A DNA stretch of 64,000 nucleotides, taken from positions 1,860,001 to 1,924,000 of the forward strand of contig CP007053.1 of the NCBI GenBank assembly GCA_000242935.3. The letters run 5' to 3'. Shown here piece after piece: positions 37,470 to 45,515 of the stretch. The notes beneath the pieces were generated by a model. The model made no database searches. It was not told the DNA's origin and saw only the letters and a list, made by a program, of their open reading frames with translations. The position numbers and the translations under genes are program-made. How positions within the stretch are numbered: the first letter of the stretch is position 1; every line of letters starts with the position of its first letter. The DNA is from Opitutaceae bacterium TAV5. GTDB lineage: Bacteria; Verrucomicrobiota; Verrucomicrobiia; Opitutales; Opitutaceae.

Positions 37470-37470
37470 A
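37457..37470. promoter_or_regulatory. Predicted IclR operator overlapping a stop codon
   Basis: TTCATCCGGTTGAA here contains the TGA stop codon of the SGNH/PEP-CTERM gene and is identical to 36514-36527. It lies 97 bases before the next PEP-CTERM gene. Confidence 0.6.
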
Positions 37471-37566
37471 TCGAATACGCCCCTTTGCCAACTCTCCCCT
37501 TGGAGACCCCATCTGTAACCTCATCCTCACTACGCCAGCCAAACCTCATCCAGAAATCTGCCGGTC

Positions 37567-38325
37567 ATGAAAACCATGAAAAAACTTGCCCTCCTCACAA
37601 CTCTCGCCGCCAGCCTCGCGCTCGCGGCCAATGCAAACGCCGCCGACCCGCTCTTCAGCACCGACTTCACCGGCACTCCCGGCTCCATCCCGACAGACTT
37701 CACTGCATCCAACTTCGCCATCAATGATAACGGCAACCTGTATCGCCTGGCGCCGGGACTCCCTTCCAATGGCAGCCAGAACCAGCTCTCCGTTTACACT
37801 GGCGCCGCCCTGAGTGGCAGTTCCGCCAACTACACGGTCAGTTCCACTTTCAACCTCGGTGGCAACGGCGGCTACGTCGGACTGGCCGCCTACCATACCG
37901 ACGCCAGCCATTACTACCTCGGACGCCTCAACGGCAGCGGCAGCGGAACAGGATTTTCGCTGGAAATCTACAAGTTCAACGGCGGCGGAGCCAATAATGC
38001 CCAACTGAAACTGGAAAATTTCACCTTCGAACAAACCGGCGGAATTTTTACCGGCCGCCTGGAATTTACCGTCAATGAAGGCACGCTCACCCTGTCGCTC
38101 TACGAGAGCGGGACGGAGGGCGCGCTCCTGAAATCGATCTCCGCCACCGATACCGCTCTTTCCGGTGGCAGCGTCGGCGTCCGCGCCACGGCTGCCTATG
38201 CCGTCTCCTACGACAACCTCGTGGTCACCTCCGCCACTCCGATCCCCGAACCCGCCACCGCCGCCGTGCTGACAGGCGCCGCATTGCTGGCTGCGGTTGT
38301 CGTTTTCCGACGCACCCGCGCCTGA
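37567..38325 (+). CDS. PEP-CTERM protein with LamG/jelly-roll-like body
   Basis: A 252-residue exported protein. The signal peptide is MKTMKKLALLTTLAASLALA through ANANA. The middle is a single beta-sandwich-like domain (STFNLGGNGGYVGLAAYHTD, ITDTAL-type strands ending SVGVRATAAYAVSYDNLVV), similar to glycan-binding 3-keto-glucoside or LamG-type folds. The PEP-CTERM tail is IPEP, then TAAVLTGAALLAAVVVF, then RRTRA. No catalytic motif is seen, so a binding or matrix role fits. It is probably its own unit, with an operator upstream and a strong terminator downstream. Confidence 0.85.
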   Translation: MKTMKKLALLTTLAASLALAANANAADPLFSTDFTGTPGSIPTDFTASNFAINDNGNLYRLAPGLPSNGSQNQLSVYTGAALSGSSANYTVSSTFNLGGNGGYVGLAAYHTDASHYYLGRLNGSGSGTGFSLEIYKFNGGGANNAQLKLENFTFEQTGGIFTGRLEFTVNEGTLTLSLYESGTEGALLKSISATDTALSGGSVGVRATAAYAVSYDNLVVTSATPIPEPATAAVLTGAALLAAVVVFRRTRA

Positions 38326-38361
38326 AATCAACGGGGGCGACACAACGCGGTTTTTCTCCCA

Positions 38362-38387
38362 CGCCACTCCTTGCGAGTGGCGTTTTT
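38362..38387 (+). terminator. Rho-independent terminator
   Basis: CGCCACTC pairs perfectly with GAGTGGCG around a five-base loop (CTTGC) and is followed by TTTTTAT. It ends the PEP-CTERM transcript and lies directly beside the 3' end of the convergent IclR gene. Confidence 0.9.
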
Positions 38388-39153
38388 ATGCCCCCGGCCT
38401 GAACCCTTTGCTCAACTCCGCCGCCAGTTCCCGGACGTGGCGTTCGAGGCTTACGCGATCGTGCACCGCCACCTCCTCGTAGCTCACCAGCAGCGCCACC
38501 GCCATGCGCGGCGGATACAACGGCTCGCGGACCAGCGCCGCCACCGACGCCACCTCCGGTGTCGTCTCACGCATGTTCCACGCCACGCCCGATTCCCGCG
38601 CCGCCAGCAACTCCTTGCGAAAGCGCGCCGGGTCCAGATTCGTGTAGGATGTCAGCCTTTCATCCTTTTCCGTTGGCTCGTAAAACACCCACTCTTCCTC
38701 CGGCAAGTTCGCCACGATGACCTTGCCCGCCGAACTCGCATAAACCGGCCCCGCCGACCCCAGCGCAAACGTTCCCCCCAGCGGTCCCTCCGCCGACACC
38801 ACGTACGTGCATCGCTCGCTCAACATGCTGAGATAAACCGCACAGTCCAGCTTCTGCGCCCACCGGATCATGACATCCTCCAGCTTCCGGTTGGGAGCGA
38901 ATTCATGCGCCACCTCATATACAAAACGAAAAATCTCCGGACTGATCGTGTAGCGTTGCGTCGCCGGATTTTTCTGCACGAACCGCAACTCCATCAACAC
39001 GCCCAGCAGCCGGAATGCGGATGACTTGGGCAGCTCCATTTTTTCGGCGATTTCCGTCACCCCGAGCGCATGGCGGCTGTGGGCGAGGAAACGCACCAGG
39101 TCGATCCCCTGGGAGAGCAGCGTCTTGCGATTTTCGGTTTCAGGGCGAGGCAT
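38386..39153 (-). CDS. IclR family transcriptional regulator of cassette B
   Basis: A 255-residue regulator. The N-terminal winged helix (about residues 10-65; IDLVRFLAHSRHALGVTEIA, then EKMELPKSSAFRLLGVL) is followed by the IclR effector-binding domain (CAVYLSMLSERCTYVVSAEG, GPVYASSAGKVIVANLPEEE, SGVAWNMRETTPEVASVAA). The start at 39153 (MPRPETENRKTLLSQG) has GGAGGG about five bases upstream. An upstream ATG at 39168 is less well placed. It is divergent from the FAD oxidoreductase gene, with a palindromic site between them. The repeated GTTCA-N6-TGAATC sites suggest that it controls the whole 30-40 kb block. Confidence 0.9.
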   Translation of the reverse strand: MPRPETENRKTLLSQGIDLVRFLAHSRHALGVTEIAEKMELPKSSAFRLLGVLMELRFVQKNPATQRYTISPEIFRFVYEVAHEFAPNRKLEDVMIRWAQKLDCAVYLSMLSERCTYVVSAEGPLGGTFALGSAGPVYASSAGKVIVANLPEEEWVFYEPTEKDERLTSYTNLDPARFRKELLAARESGVAWNMRETTPEVASVAALVREPLYPPRMAVALLVSYEEVAVHDRVSLERHVRELAAELSKGFRPGA

Positions 39154-39217
39154 GGCGCCCTCCGTCATGCCCTCCCCTGAACCTGCCGACAAGATGCAAA
39201 ACGCCGTACCCGTGCCG

Positions 39218-39231
39218 TTCATTCCATTGAA
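39218..39231. promoter_or_regulatory. Predicted IclR operator between iclR-type gene and FAD oxidoreductase gene
   Basis: TTCATTCCATTGAA fits GTTCA-N6-TGAATC with its flanks. It lies 65 bases upstream of the IclR start and 67 bases upstream of the oxidoreductase start, the usual position of an autoregulated divergent control site. Confidence 0.6.
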
Positions 39232-39297
39232 TCGGATCCGCCCCTTCCGCGCATCCGCCATGGCGCCGCTCCGTGTTTCCGCAACACCCTCTCCTCC

Positions 39298-40611
39298 ATG
39301 AGTACCACGCCCTGCGAATACACCACCGAATGCCTGATCGTTGGCGGCGGCCCGGCCGGATACGGCGCGGCCATGGCGGCACTCGACGGCGGCTGTCCGG
39401 TGATCGTCGCCGAACGTCACGGTTTTCTTGGCGGCATGGGCAGCGCCGCCGGGCTCGGCTGTTTTATCAACTATCACTTTCGTGGCGAAGACCTCGCCGA
39501 TTCCGTCTACCACGCGCTCATCCGCCAGATGATGGCCGACGGCACCTGTTACCATGGCGACGGCGACCACGTGGACATGTTCGATCCCGAGGCGCTCAAG
39601 CATGTCATGGAAAAAAACATACTCCGTCGCGGCGGCCGCCTCCTCTATCACACCCTCCTCCGTTCCCTCCGCCGCGAATCCGACGGCTTCTGGCGCGCCG
39701 ATTTCTCCGCCAAGGGAGCCACCGTCACCATCCGCGCGCGTCAGGTGATCGACGCCACCGGCGACGCCGATGCCTGCGCCCTCGCCGGGGCCGAAATGAC
39801 CCACGGCCGCCGCGCCGACGGCAAGACACAGCCCATGACCATGGTCGTGCAGATCGGCGGCTTCGACCCCGCGGCCTGGCAGCGCGCCGGGCACCAACTC
39901 GTCCATGGCCTTTACGCCGGCAAGGGCGACTGCTTCGCCGAAGAAATCGAAATCGCCCGCGCCGCCGGCGAATGGGACATCCCGCGTATCCACATTTCCA
40001 TTGTGTGGGCCATGCCCGGCGACCCCACGCGCATCCTCGTCAACGGCACCCGCGTCCAGGGCTTCAGTTCCTGCAACCCGGAGGAGTTCACCCTCGCCGA
40101 AATCGAAGGCCGCAGGCAGGCCGTGCAGATGACCGCGTTTTTCAAAAAATACGTCGCCGGTTTCGCCAACGCCTTCCTCCTCTCGACCGGCCCGCAAATC
40201 GGCGTGCGCGAGAGCCGCCGCATCGTCGGCCGTGCCACGCTCACCGAGCACGACGTGTGGTCCAGCAGCATGCCCGCCGACACCGTCGCCCGCTGCGCGT
40301 ATCCGATCGATCTCCACCAGCCCAACGGCAACGGCACGCACCTGGAAAGTTCCACCGCCGACTACCTTTATGGCATCCCCTATGCCTGCCTGCTGCCGCG
40401 CGGCCTCTCCGGCATCGCGGCGGCCGGCCGTTGCATCAGCGCCACGCACGAGGCGGCGGGCAGTTTCCGCGTGATGCCCACCTGCATGTCGCTCGGCCAG
40501 GCCGCCGGCACCGCCGCCGCCATGGCGCGCGAAAACGGCTGCGCCTTTGAAGACATCAACGGTGGCGACATCCGCGAACGCATGCTCGCCATCGTGCCCG
40601 CCTGCGTCTGA
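39298..40611 (+). CDS. FAD-dependent oxidoreductase (FAD_oxidored type)
   Basis: A 437-residue flavoprotein. The dinucleotide-binding motif is CLIVGGGPAGYGAAMAALDG (residues 12-31), followed by GFLGGMGSAAGLGCF, VIDATGDADACALAG and the C-terminal FAD motif AAGRCISATHEAAGSFRVMP plus TCMSLGQAAGTAAAMA. It is cytosolic by absence of a signal. The protein is homologous to the second half of the 954-residue flavoprotein in cassette A (G-D-A-D, G-R-x-x-S/G and A-A-G-x-A-A-A blocks recur). It probably oxidises or dehydrates a sugar or sugar-derived compound released by the cassette, but the substrate is unknown. Confidence 0.82.
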   Translation: MSTTPCEYTTECLIVGGGPAGYGAAMAALDGGCPVIVAERHGFLGGMGSAAGLGCFINYHFRGEDLADSVYHALIRQMMADGTCYHGDGDHVDMFDPEALKHVMEKNILRRGGRLLYHTLLRSLRRESDGFWRADFSAKGATVTIRARQVIDATGDADACALAGAEMTHGRRADGKTQPMTMVVQIGGFDPAAWQRAGHQLVHGLYAGKGDCFAEEIEIARAAGEWDIPRIHISIVWAMPGDPTRILVNGTRVQGFSSCNPEEFTLAEIEGRRQAVQMTAFFKKYVAGFANAFLLSTGPQIGVRESRRIVGRATLTEHDVWSSSMPADTVARCAYPIDLHQPNGNGTHLESSTADYLYGIPYACLLPRGLSGIAAAGRCISATHEAAGSFRVMPTCMSLGQAAGTAAAMARENGCAFEDINGGDIRERMLAIVPACV

Positions 40612-40767
40612 CCGGAAAGCGGGCCGAAGGAAAAGCCGCGTCCGCATCGGCAGTCCGCACAACGCATCAGGGCAAACCTCCTGACCGGCTCCATCCGGTC
40701 ACAGGCCAAGAACCAGCAACCACGTCATGGACGGTGCGCCCGCGCCACCTCCCCGGGTGGCGACATG

Positions 40768-41475
40768 TCAGGCGTGGTCCTCGAGAAACGCCCGCAGGTT
40801 TTTCTCCTCGCCGAAGAGCACGAAAATATCCTCGGCCTGAAACGGCTCGTCCAGCGCCACCACGCCCATCGTGCGGCGTCTTTCGGGAGCGTTGTCCGTT
40901 TTCAGCAGTCCGGCGAGCAGGCCCGGCTCGATCAGGCGCTTGATGGTGACGATCCGCACGCCGTCTTTTTTGAAAACCGCGCCCGTGTCGATGAGCGTCT
41001 TGCCGACCAGCGCGCCCGGCACGCGGGCCTCGATGATCGAGTGGCCGTCGCCCATGTCGAACCCGCCGACCACGCCGCGCATGAGGAGCGAGTGCGCCAG
41101 ACCGCGCGCCGCCACCTCCTCGGGCACCACGAGGCGATCCACCTTGAGCAGGCGCAGCAGCCGCTCGTGCATCGGCGACAGCACCCGGCAGGCCAGGCGC
41201 TTCGCGCCGAGTTCCTGTGCTTTCACCGCAAACGACATCGATTGCTCGAAACTGTCGCCGATCGCCACCACCACGGCGTCCATCTCGGCGATCGGAAAAC
41301 CGGCGAGCGCCGTCGGATCGTCGAAATCCATCACCACCGCCGCGCCCACCTCGTCCTTGATGAGCGAGACATTTTCCTCGCGCCGGTCGATCGCCAGCAC
41401 GTCCGCGCCGAGTTGCGCGAGGTTGATCGCGAGATTTTTACCGAAGACACCGAGACCGATGACGCAGCATTTCAT
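40768..41475 (-). CDS. trkA: Potassium uptake regulatory protein TrkA (KtrA type)
   Basis: A 235-residue cytosolic gating subunit with one RCK unit. The N-terminal Rossmann domain (GLGVFGKNLAINLAQLG, residues 7-23; acidic DRREEN after the second strand) binds nucleotide. The TrkA-C domain follows (about 150-235; SIIEARVPGALVGKTLIDTG, ending AEDIFVLFGEEKNLRAFLED). It is downstream of trkH, in the same direction, separated by a palindromic repeat, and the two should form one K+ transporter of the KtrAB size class. The start at 41475 excludes an extension that would be encoded by repeat DNA. Confidence 0.92.
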   Translation of the reverse strand: MKCCVIGLGVFGKNLAINLAQLGADVLAIDRREENVSLIKDEVGAAVVMDFDDPTALAGFPIAEMDAVVVAIGDSFEQSMSFAVKAQELGAKRLACRVLSPMHERLLRLLKVDRLVVPEEVAARGLAHSLLMRGVVGGFDMGDGHSIIEARVPGALVGKTLIDTGAVFKKDGVRIVTIKRLIEPGLLAGLLKTDNAPERRRTMGVVALDEPFQAEDIFVLFGEEKNLRAFLEDHA

Positions 41476-41479
41476 GTCG

Positions 41480-41587
41480 GGAGTTTGAAGTTTGAAATTG
41501 GCAGTTTGAAGTGGGTGGTTGGTGGCAAGGAGGGAAAGGGTAACGGTGCCGGAGACAAATTTCCAACTGCCAACTCCCAACTTCCCC
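41480..41587. repeat. Palindromic repeat of TTTGAAG/TTGGCAG words between trkH and trkA
   Basis: The left arm 41480-41512 (GGGAGTTTGAAGTTTGAAAT, then TGGCAGTTTGAAG) resembles the reverse complement of 41558-41587 (GGAAGTTGGGAGTTGGCAGT, then TGGAAATT). The loop is about 45 bases. It spans from five bases upstream of the trkA start to 12 bases before the trkH stop. Confidence 0.7.
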
Positions 41588-41599
41588 GGCACGAGCCGG

Positions 41600-43432
41600 T
41601 CACGTAATCACAATCGTGGCTCCCGGATAACGATATCCCTTGTGGTCGCGCCGCCGGATGAAGGACAGCAGGAACATCAGCACACCGATGCGGCCCACGA
41701 ACATCGCCACGATCATGACGAGCTTGGCCGGATCGCCGAGCTGCGACGTGACACCGCGCGCGAGGCCCGCCGTGCTCACCGCCGCCACCGCCTCGAAGAG
41801 CAGGTCGAGCGCCGGCAACTCCGGATGCAGCACGCAGAGCGTGGTCGCGACCAGCGTCACGAAGGCGCCGGCCAGAAGCAGCACCGCCAGCGCGCGGTTG
41901 GCGATGTCGTCGGAAATGCGCCGTCCGAACGCCTCGATTTCCGGGCGCCCCAGGAGCACGCGCCGCAGCGCCAGCACGGCCACGGCCAGCGTCGAGGTCT
42001 TGATGCCGCCCGCCGTGCTCGACGGGCTGCCGCCGACAAACATCAAAAACATCGTCAGGATCACCGTAGCCGGTGCGAGGTTGGCGGTGTCGATGACGTT
42101 AAAACCCGCCGAGCGCACCGCGACGGAGTGGAAGATCGCCGCCATCCACGGGCCGAGCGCGCCCGGGTCGCCGTTGCCCGTGGCAAACTCGGTAATGTAG
42201 ATCAGCACCGCGCCGCCGGCGAGCAGCACGGCGGTCGTCACCAGTACCACGCGGCTGTTGGTCGTGATGCGCGGCGGCGTGGCGAGACGCAAGCCGATCC
42301 GCTGGCGTATCCGTGCAATCACGACCTCATGGAGATTCCGGATCACCGGAAACCCGATGCCTCCCGCCACCACGAGCAGCATGATGACGACGAGCACGCC
42401 TTTCATGCCAATCCCGGCGAGCGCCGGATCGGTGAGGTTGCCGGGCAGCGTGGAAATGCCGGCGTTGCAGAAGGCCGACACGGCGTGAAACAGCGCGAAA
42501 AATGCGCGGTCGCCGGCCACAATCGGGGTCGCGGCAACAGAGCCTTGCCCGGCCAGCAGCCAGATCGCCACCGCGCCGGCCAGCTCGACGGTAAGCGTAA
42601 AGCCGACGATCATGCCGAGGACGGTGCCGATCTGGCCGAGGTTGTCCTCGCTGAGGAGATTTTGCAGGGCGATGCGATTGCGCAGCGAGACGCCGCCCGT
42701 GAGGAAGTGCGCAAAAAAGTAGGTGAGCGTCATGATGCCGAGCCCGCCCGTCTGCACGAGGCCGAGGACAATCCACTGACCATACCGGGTGAGCTGCGTG
42801 GTGATGTCCACGGTCCCGAATCCCGTGACGCACACCGAGCTGGTGGCGGTGAACAGCGCGTCGATCCAGCCGATGCCCTGGGTGGTGGCGCGCGGGGTCT
42901 TGAGCATCAGCGTGCCGATGACGATGAGGAGGGCGAAACTGAGGATCAGCGCCATGCCGGGCGTCAGGCGCCGGGTGGCGAGCAGGCGGTTGCGACGGAG
43001 CGCACGCAGGCAGATGAGGGCGAGGAGCGTGAGTTGCGAGGCGGCGAGGATGAACAGGGTGAGGGTGCCGCTGCCGATATCGGGAAAGTGGTGGTTGAGC
43101 CAGCCATGCAGACGCGGGCCGAGGATCATTTCGAGTACGATCAGCATGCAGAGCCCCGCTTCCAGCCGGCGGGTTTTCAGCCAGGTCATGCGGTGGCGTT
43201 GCAGCCACATGCGGCAGGCCTCCTGGAAAACGAACAGCTTCAGGACGAGTCCGGTGGCGATGCGCACCAGCTGGTGCGTTTCGGGTTCGAGCGGCCAGCC
43301 GGCGACGAGCACGAACAACGCCAGCGCCGCCACGCTGCACAGGACGAGCAGGGTGTTGAGCAGGAAAAAGACGACCGCCCGGGAGCGGGCATCGGTGCGT
43401 TTGGTACTGGTGGCGTTCCGGGCCGGGAGCAT
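41600..43432 (-). CDS. trkH: Potassium transporter membrane subunit TrkH/KtrB
   Basis: A 610-residue membrane protein of the TrkH/KtrB superfamily. The four pore loops with their filter glycines are visible as SVCVTGFGTVD, FCNAGISTL, VRSAGFNVID and VSTAGLARGV. GGSPSSTAGGIKTSTLAV is a family signature after the third loop. The N-terminal 150 residues add several extra hydrophobic segments compared with short KtrB proteins (about 450 residues), so membrane topology begins with an extension. It transports K+ driven by a cation gradient and is gated by TrkA, encoded next in the operon. Confidence 0.93.
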   Translation of the reverse strand: MLPARNATSTKRTDARSRAVVFFLLNTLLVLCSVAALALFVLVAGWPLEPETHQLVRIATGLVLKLFVFQEACRMWLQRHRMTWLKTRRLEAGLCMLIVLEMILGPRLHGWLNHHFPDIGSGTLTLFILAASQLTLLALICLRALRRNRLLATRRLTPGMALILSFALLIVIGTLMLKTPRATTQGIGWIDALFTATSSVCVTGFGTVDITTQLTRYGQWIVLGLVQTGGLGIMTLTYFFAHFLTGGVSLRNRIALQNLLSEDNLGQIGTVLGMIVGFTLTVELAGAVAIWLLAGQGSVAATPIVAGDRAFFALFHAVSAFCNAGISTLPGNLTDPALAGIGMKGVLVVIMLLVVAGGIGFPVIRNLHEVVIARIRQRIGLRLATPPRITTNSRVVLVTTAVLLAGGAVLIYITEFATGNGDPGALGPWMAAIFHSVAVRSAGFNVIDTANLAPATVILTMFLMFVGGSPSSTAGGIKTSTLAVAVLALRRVLLGRPEIEAFGRRISDDIANRALAVLLLAGAFVTLVATTLCVLHPELPALDLLFEAVAAVSTAGLARGVTSQLGDPAKLVMIVAMFVGRIGVLMFLLSFIRRRDHKGYRYPGATIVIT

Positions 43433-43675
43433 GGAATGGCCGGGAACACTGGACGACCGCCTGCGCGACGTCTAGCCGGGAACGCAGGGGGGCGAGGTTA
43501 GTCCGCACAGTTCATCTCGAGACCCGGCGGTTCAGGCGGACTGTCCGGGTGATGGAAAAGAACGTCCAGCACCTGAACAGGACAGACCCCCCTCCATCAC
43601 TTTCATCGGGTGTTAACTTTCAAGTGGTTGTCCGGTTTCCGTGATGACTGGCCGGAAATGGGTGAAATATGCGGA

Positions 43676-44347
43676 TCAGTTACTTCTGGCGGCCTTTACG
43701 TGCCAGTCGAAATACAGGACATTGCGCTTGTCGGGGTGGGCGAGGCGGTCGATGAATTCGGGGTCGCCGACCTTGTAATGATCGCGCATCGCCCAGCGCG
43801 CGGACGGAGAATCGATTTCGGACAATCCCATGGCAACCTGCGCCACACTCGGGTCGCCCCAGGGTTTTGTTTTGGTGCTGTCGTTGTAGAGATCGTAATT
43901 GAGAGCCCAGGCCCGCCCGAAATCCCTGCCTCGAATGCTTTGCCAGGAGGGGCATACGAACACCGGGATTGCCCGGTTCTCACCTGCCGGAAGTGTATCC
44001 CAGGCGGGCATACCAAGGTAAGGCGCCACGTAATGCGCCAGCATACCTTCGTTTTCGCTGTGCTGGTAATAGGTGCGCTGACCGTTCCAGAGACCTTTCT
44101 TGGTTGATCCCGGCAGCGGAAAATGGCCGGGCAACCAGCCTTTATGGTCCTCCGCATACATGGCAACCGCCGCGCCGATCTGACGAAGATTGGAGGCGCA
44201 GGTCGCGGCACGCGCCGTTTCTCGAACTTTGCCAACGGTGGGGATGATGATGGCGGCAAGGATGCCGATGATCGCGATGACGGTGAGCAGCTCGATCAGC
44301 GTGAAACCGGCGGCGAGGTAATGGCGGGTGGAGGGGTTAAGGTGCAT
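43676..44347 (-). CDS. Type II-like pseudopilin of cassette C
   Basis: A 223-residue protein with prepilin peptidase site G14|F15, helix [19 protein letters not shown] and Glu at +5. The globular part has AATCASNLRQIGAAVAMYAE and ends NVLYFDWHVKAARSN, where D-W-H-V replaces the usual D-G-H-V. The start at 44347 (MHLNPSTRHYLAA) gives a short leader; an upstream in-frame start would span the operator. It is divergent from the LacI gene and shares its control region, including the palindrome at 44409-44422. The 243-base gap to its right-hand neighbour trkH holds no gene. Confidence 0.9.
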   Translation of the reverse strand: MHLNPSTRHYLAAGFTLIELLTVIAIIGILAAIIIPTVGKVRETARAATCASNLRQIGAAVAMYAEDHKGWLPGHFPLPGSTKKGLWNGQRTYYQHSENEGMLAHYVAPYLGMPAWDTLPAGENRAIPVFVCPSWQSIRGRDFGRAWALNYDLYNDSTKTKPWGDPSVAQVAMGLSEIDSPSARWAMRDHYKVGDPEFIDRLAHPDKRNVLYFDWHVKAARSN

Positions 44348-44408
44348 GGCGAAATGGTGCGAAACAGATGGAAACCCGTGTCGCGCCTTGTACTCAAGGG
44401 CGCCCGCG

Positions 44409-44422
44409 CTCATACAAATGAG
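44409..44422. promoter_or_regulatory. Predicted cassette C LacI operator, site 1
   Basis: CTCATACAAATGAG has five-base perfect arms and lies between the divergent pseudopilin (start 44347) and LacI (start 44435) genes. A near-identical site, CTCATACTTATGAG, is at 51353-51366 upstream of the PEP-CTERM gene. Confidence 0.65.
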
Positions 44423-44434
44423 AAAAATACCTTC

Positions 44435-45505
44435 ATGCCGATGAACGAAGCCCGAAAACGTGTCACCCAAAAAGACATCGCCAGAGTGGCGGGCGTGGAC
44501 CAGTCCACGGTGTCACTGGCATTGCGCAATCACCCGAGCATTCCGGAAGCGACGCGAAAACGGATCGCTGACGCGGTCGAGGCGCTGGGCTACCAACCGG
44601 ATCCGATGCTGGGTGCGCTGGCCTCCTACCGCACGCGGTCACGTCCGGCACAGTTTCACGGAACGCTGGCGTGGCTCGCGGACTGGACGGACTGGCGGCG
44701 GATTCCGCACTTCAGCGACTATTTCACAGGCGCGAGCGAACAGGCCCAGCGGCATGGGTTTCGGCTGGAAGAATTTTGCTTGGGGAAGAAGGGGATGAGT
44801 GCCGCACGGGTGGCAGGGATCTTACGGGCGCGGGGAATCGGTGGAATTCTGGTTTGTCCGCTCTGGCATGGTTCGGAGCTGGTGTTTCCATGGGAGGAAT
44901 TTGCGTCAGTGGCTTTTGGATACACGATGATGTCTCCATTGCTGCACATGGTGACATCGGCGCATGCCCATGCCTGCGCCACGGTGGTGCGCCGGCTGGC
45001 GGAGCGGGGACGGAAGCGGATCGGTTTTTGCCTGATGCCGGCGCATGATCAGCGTGTGGATCATTCGTATCTTGCCGGTTATCTGACGACAATGACCGTG
45101 CTGGGGCTCAAGATCCCGCCGCTCTTTGACGAAAAGAAGTCGGTGCCGGAGGTACGGGCATGGATAGGAAAACACCGTCTCGATGCCGTCGTATGGGGAG
45201 CACACGGGACGGAGGCGGACCCGACGGAGTTGCGGGGGTCGATGGCGGGGCTGACAAAGTTCCGGCGCCTGGGGCTGGCGATTCCCGATGAGCTGGCACT
45301 GGGGTGTCCCTCGCTGGACCGGGCGGATGGACCGGTGTCGGGTGTCTACGAAAACAGTCTGCGCATCGGCCGGGTGGCGATGGATTATCTGGTGGGCATG
45401 CTCAACCGTGGCGAGCGCGGAGTGCCGGCGTCGCGGCAGCGCATCCTGGTCGAAGGCGACTGGTGCGAGGGGGCGACGTTGCCGGCAGTGAAAAACGGGA
45501 AGTGA
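44435..45505 (+). CDS. LacI family transcriptional regulator of cassette C
   Basis: A 356-residue regulator with helix-turn-helix VTQKDIARVAGVDQSTVSLA (about residues 10-29), signature YQPDPMLGALASYRTR and a ligand-binding domain (GIGGILVCPLWHGSELVFPW, RKRIGFCLMPAHDQRVDHSY) ending in RILVEGDWCEGATLP. The start at 44435 is chosen because the operator CTCATACAAATGAG ends 12 bases before it. An ATG at 44441 is equally possible. It converges with the lyase gene (10-base gap) and most likely controls the pseudopilin gene, itself and the leftward PEP-CTERM/MFS/dehydrogenase/lyase series. Confidence 0.88.
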   Translation: MPMNEARKRVTQKDIARVAGVDQSTVSLALRNHPSIPEATRKRIADAVEALGYQPDPMLGALASYRTRSRPAQFHGTLAWLADWTDWRRIPHFSDYFTGASEQAQRHGFRLEEFCLGKKGMSAARVAGILRARGIGGILVCPLWHGSELVFPWEEFASVAFGYTMMSPLLHMVTSAHAHACATVVRRLAERGRKRIGFCLMPAHDQRVDHSYLAGYLTTMTVLGLKIPPLFDEKKSVPEVRAWIGKHRLDAVVWGAHGTEADPTELRGSMAGLTKFRRLGLAIPDELALGCPSLDRADGPVSGVYENSLRIGRVAMDYLVGMLNRGERGVPASRQRILVEGDWCEGATLPAVKNGK

Positions 45506-45515
45506 AGGCTGATTT

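Noticed and set aside
40683-40700. GACCGG/CCGGTC hairpin between the FAD oxidoreductase and trkA genes as a terminator
   Set aside because: Only six base pairs and no T run on either strand.
43433-43675. Hairpin between trkH and the pseudopilin gene
   Set aside because: The complementary words GTTCAGG/CCTGAAC and GACTGTCC/GGACAG occur in the wrong order to nest, so no single stem forms. I see nothing else in this 243-base gap.
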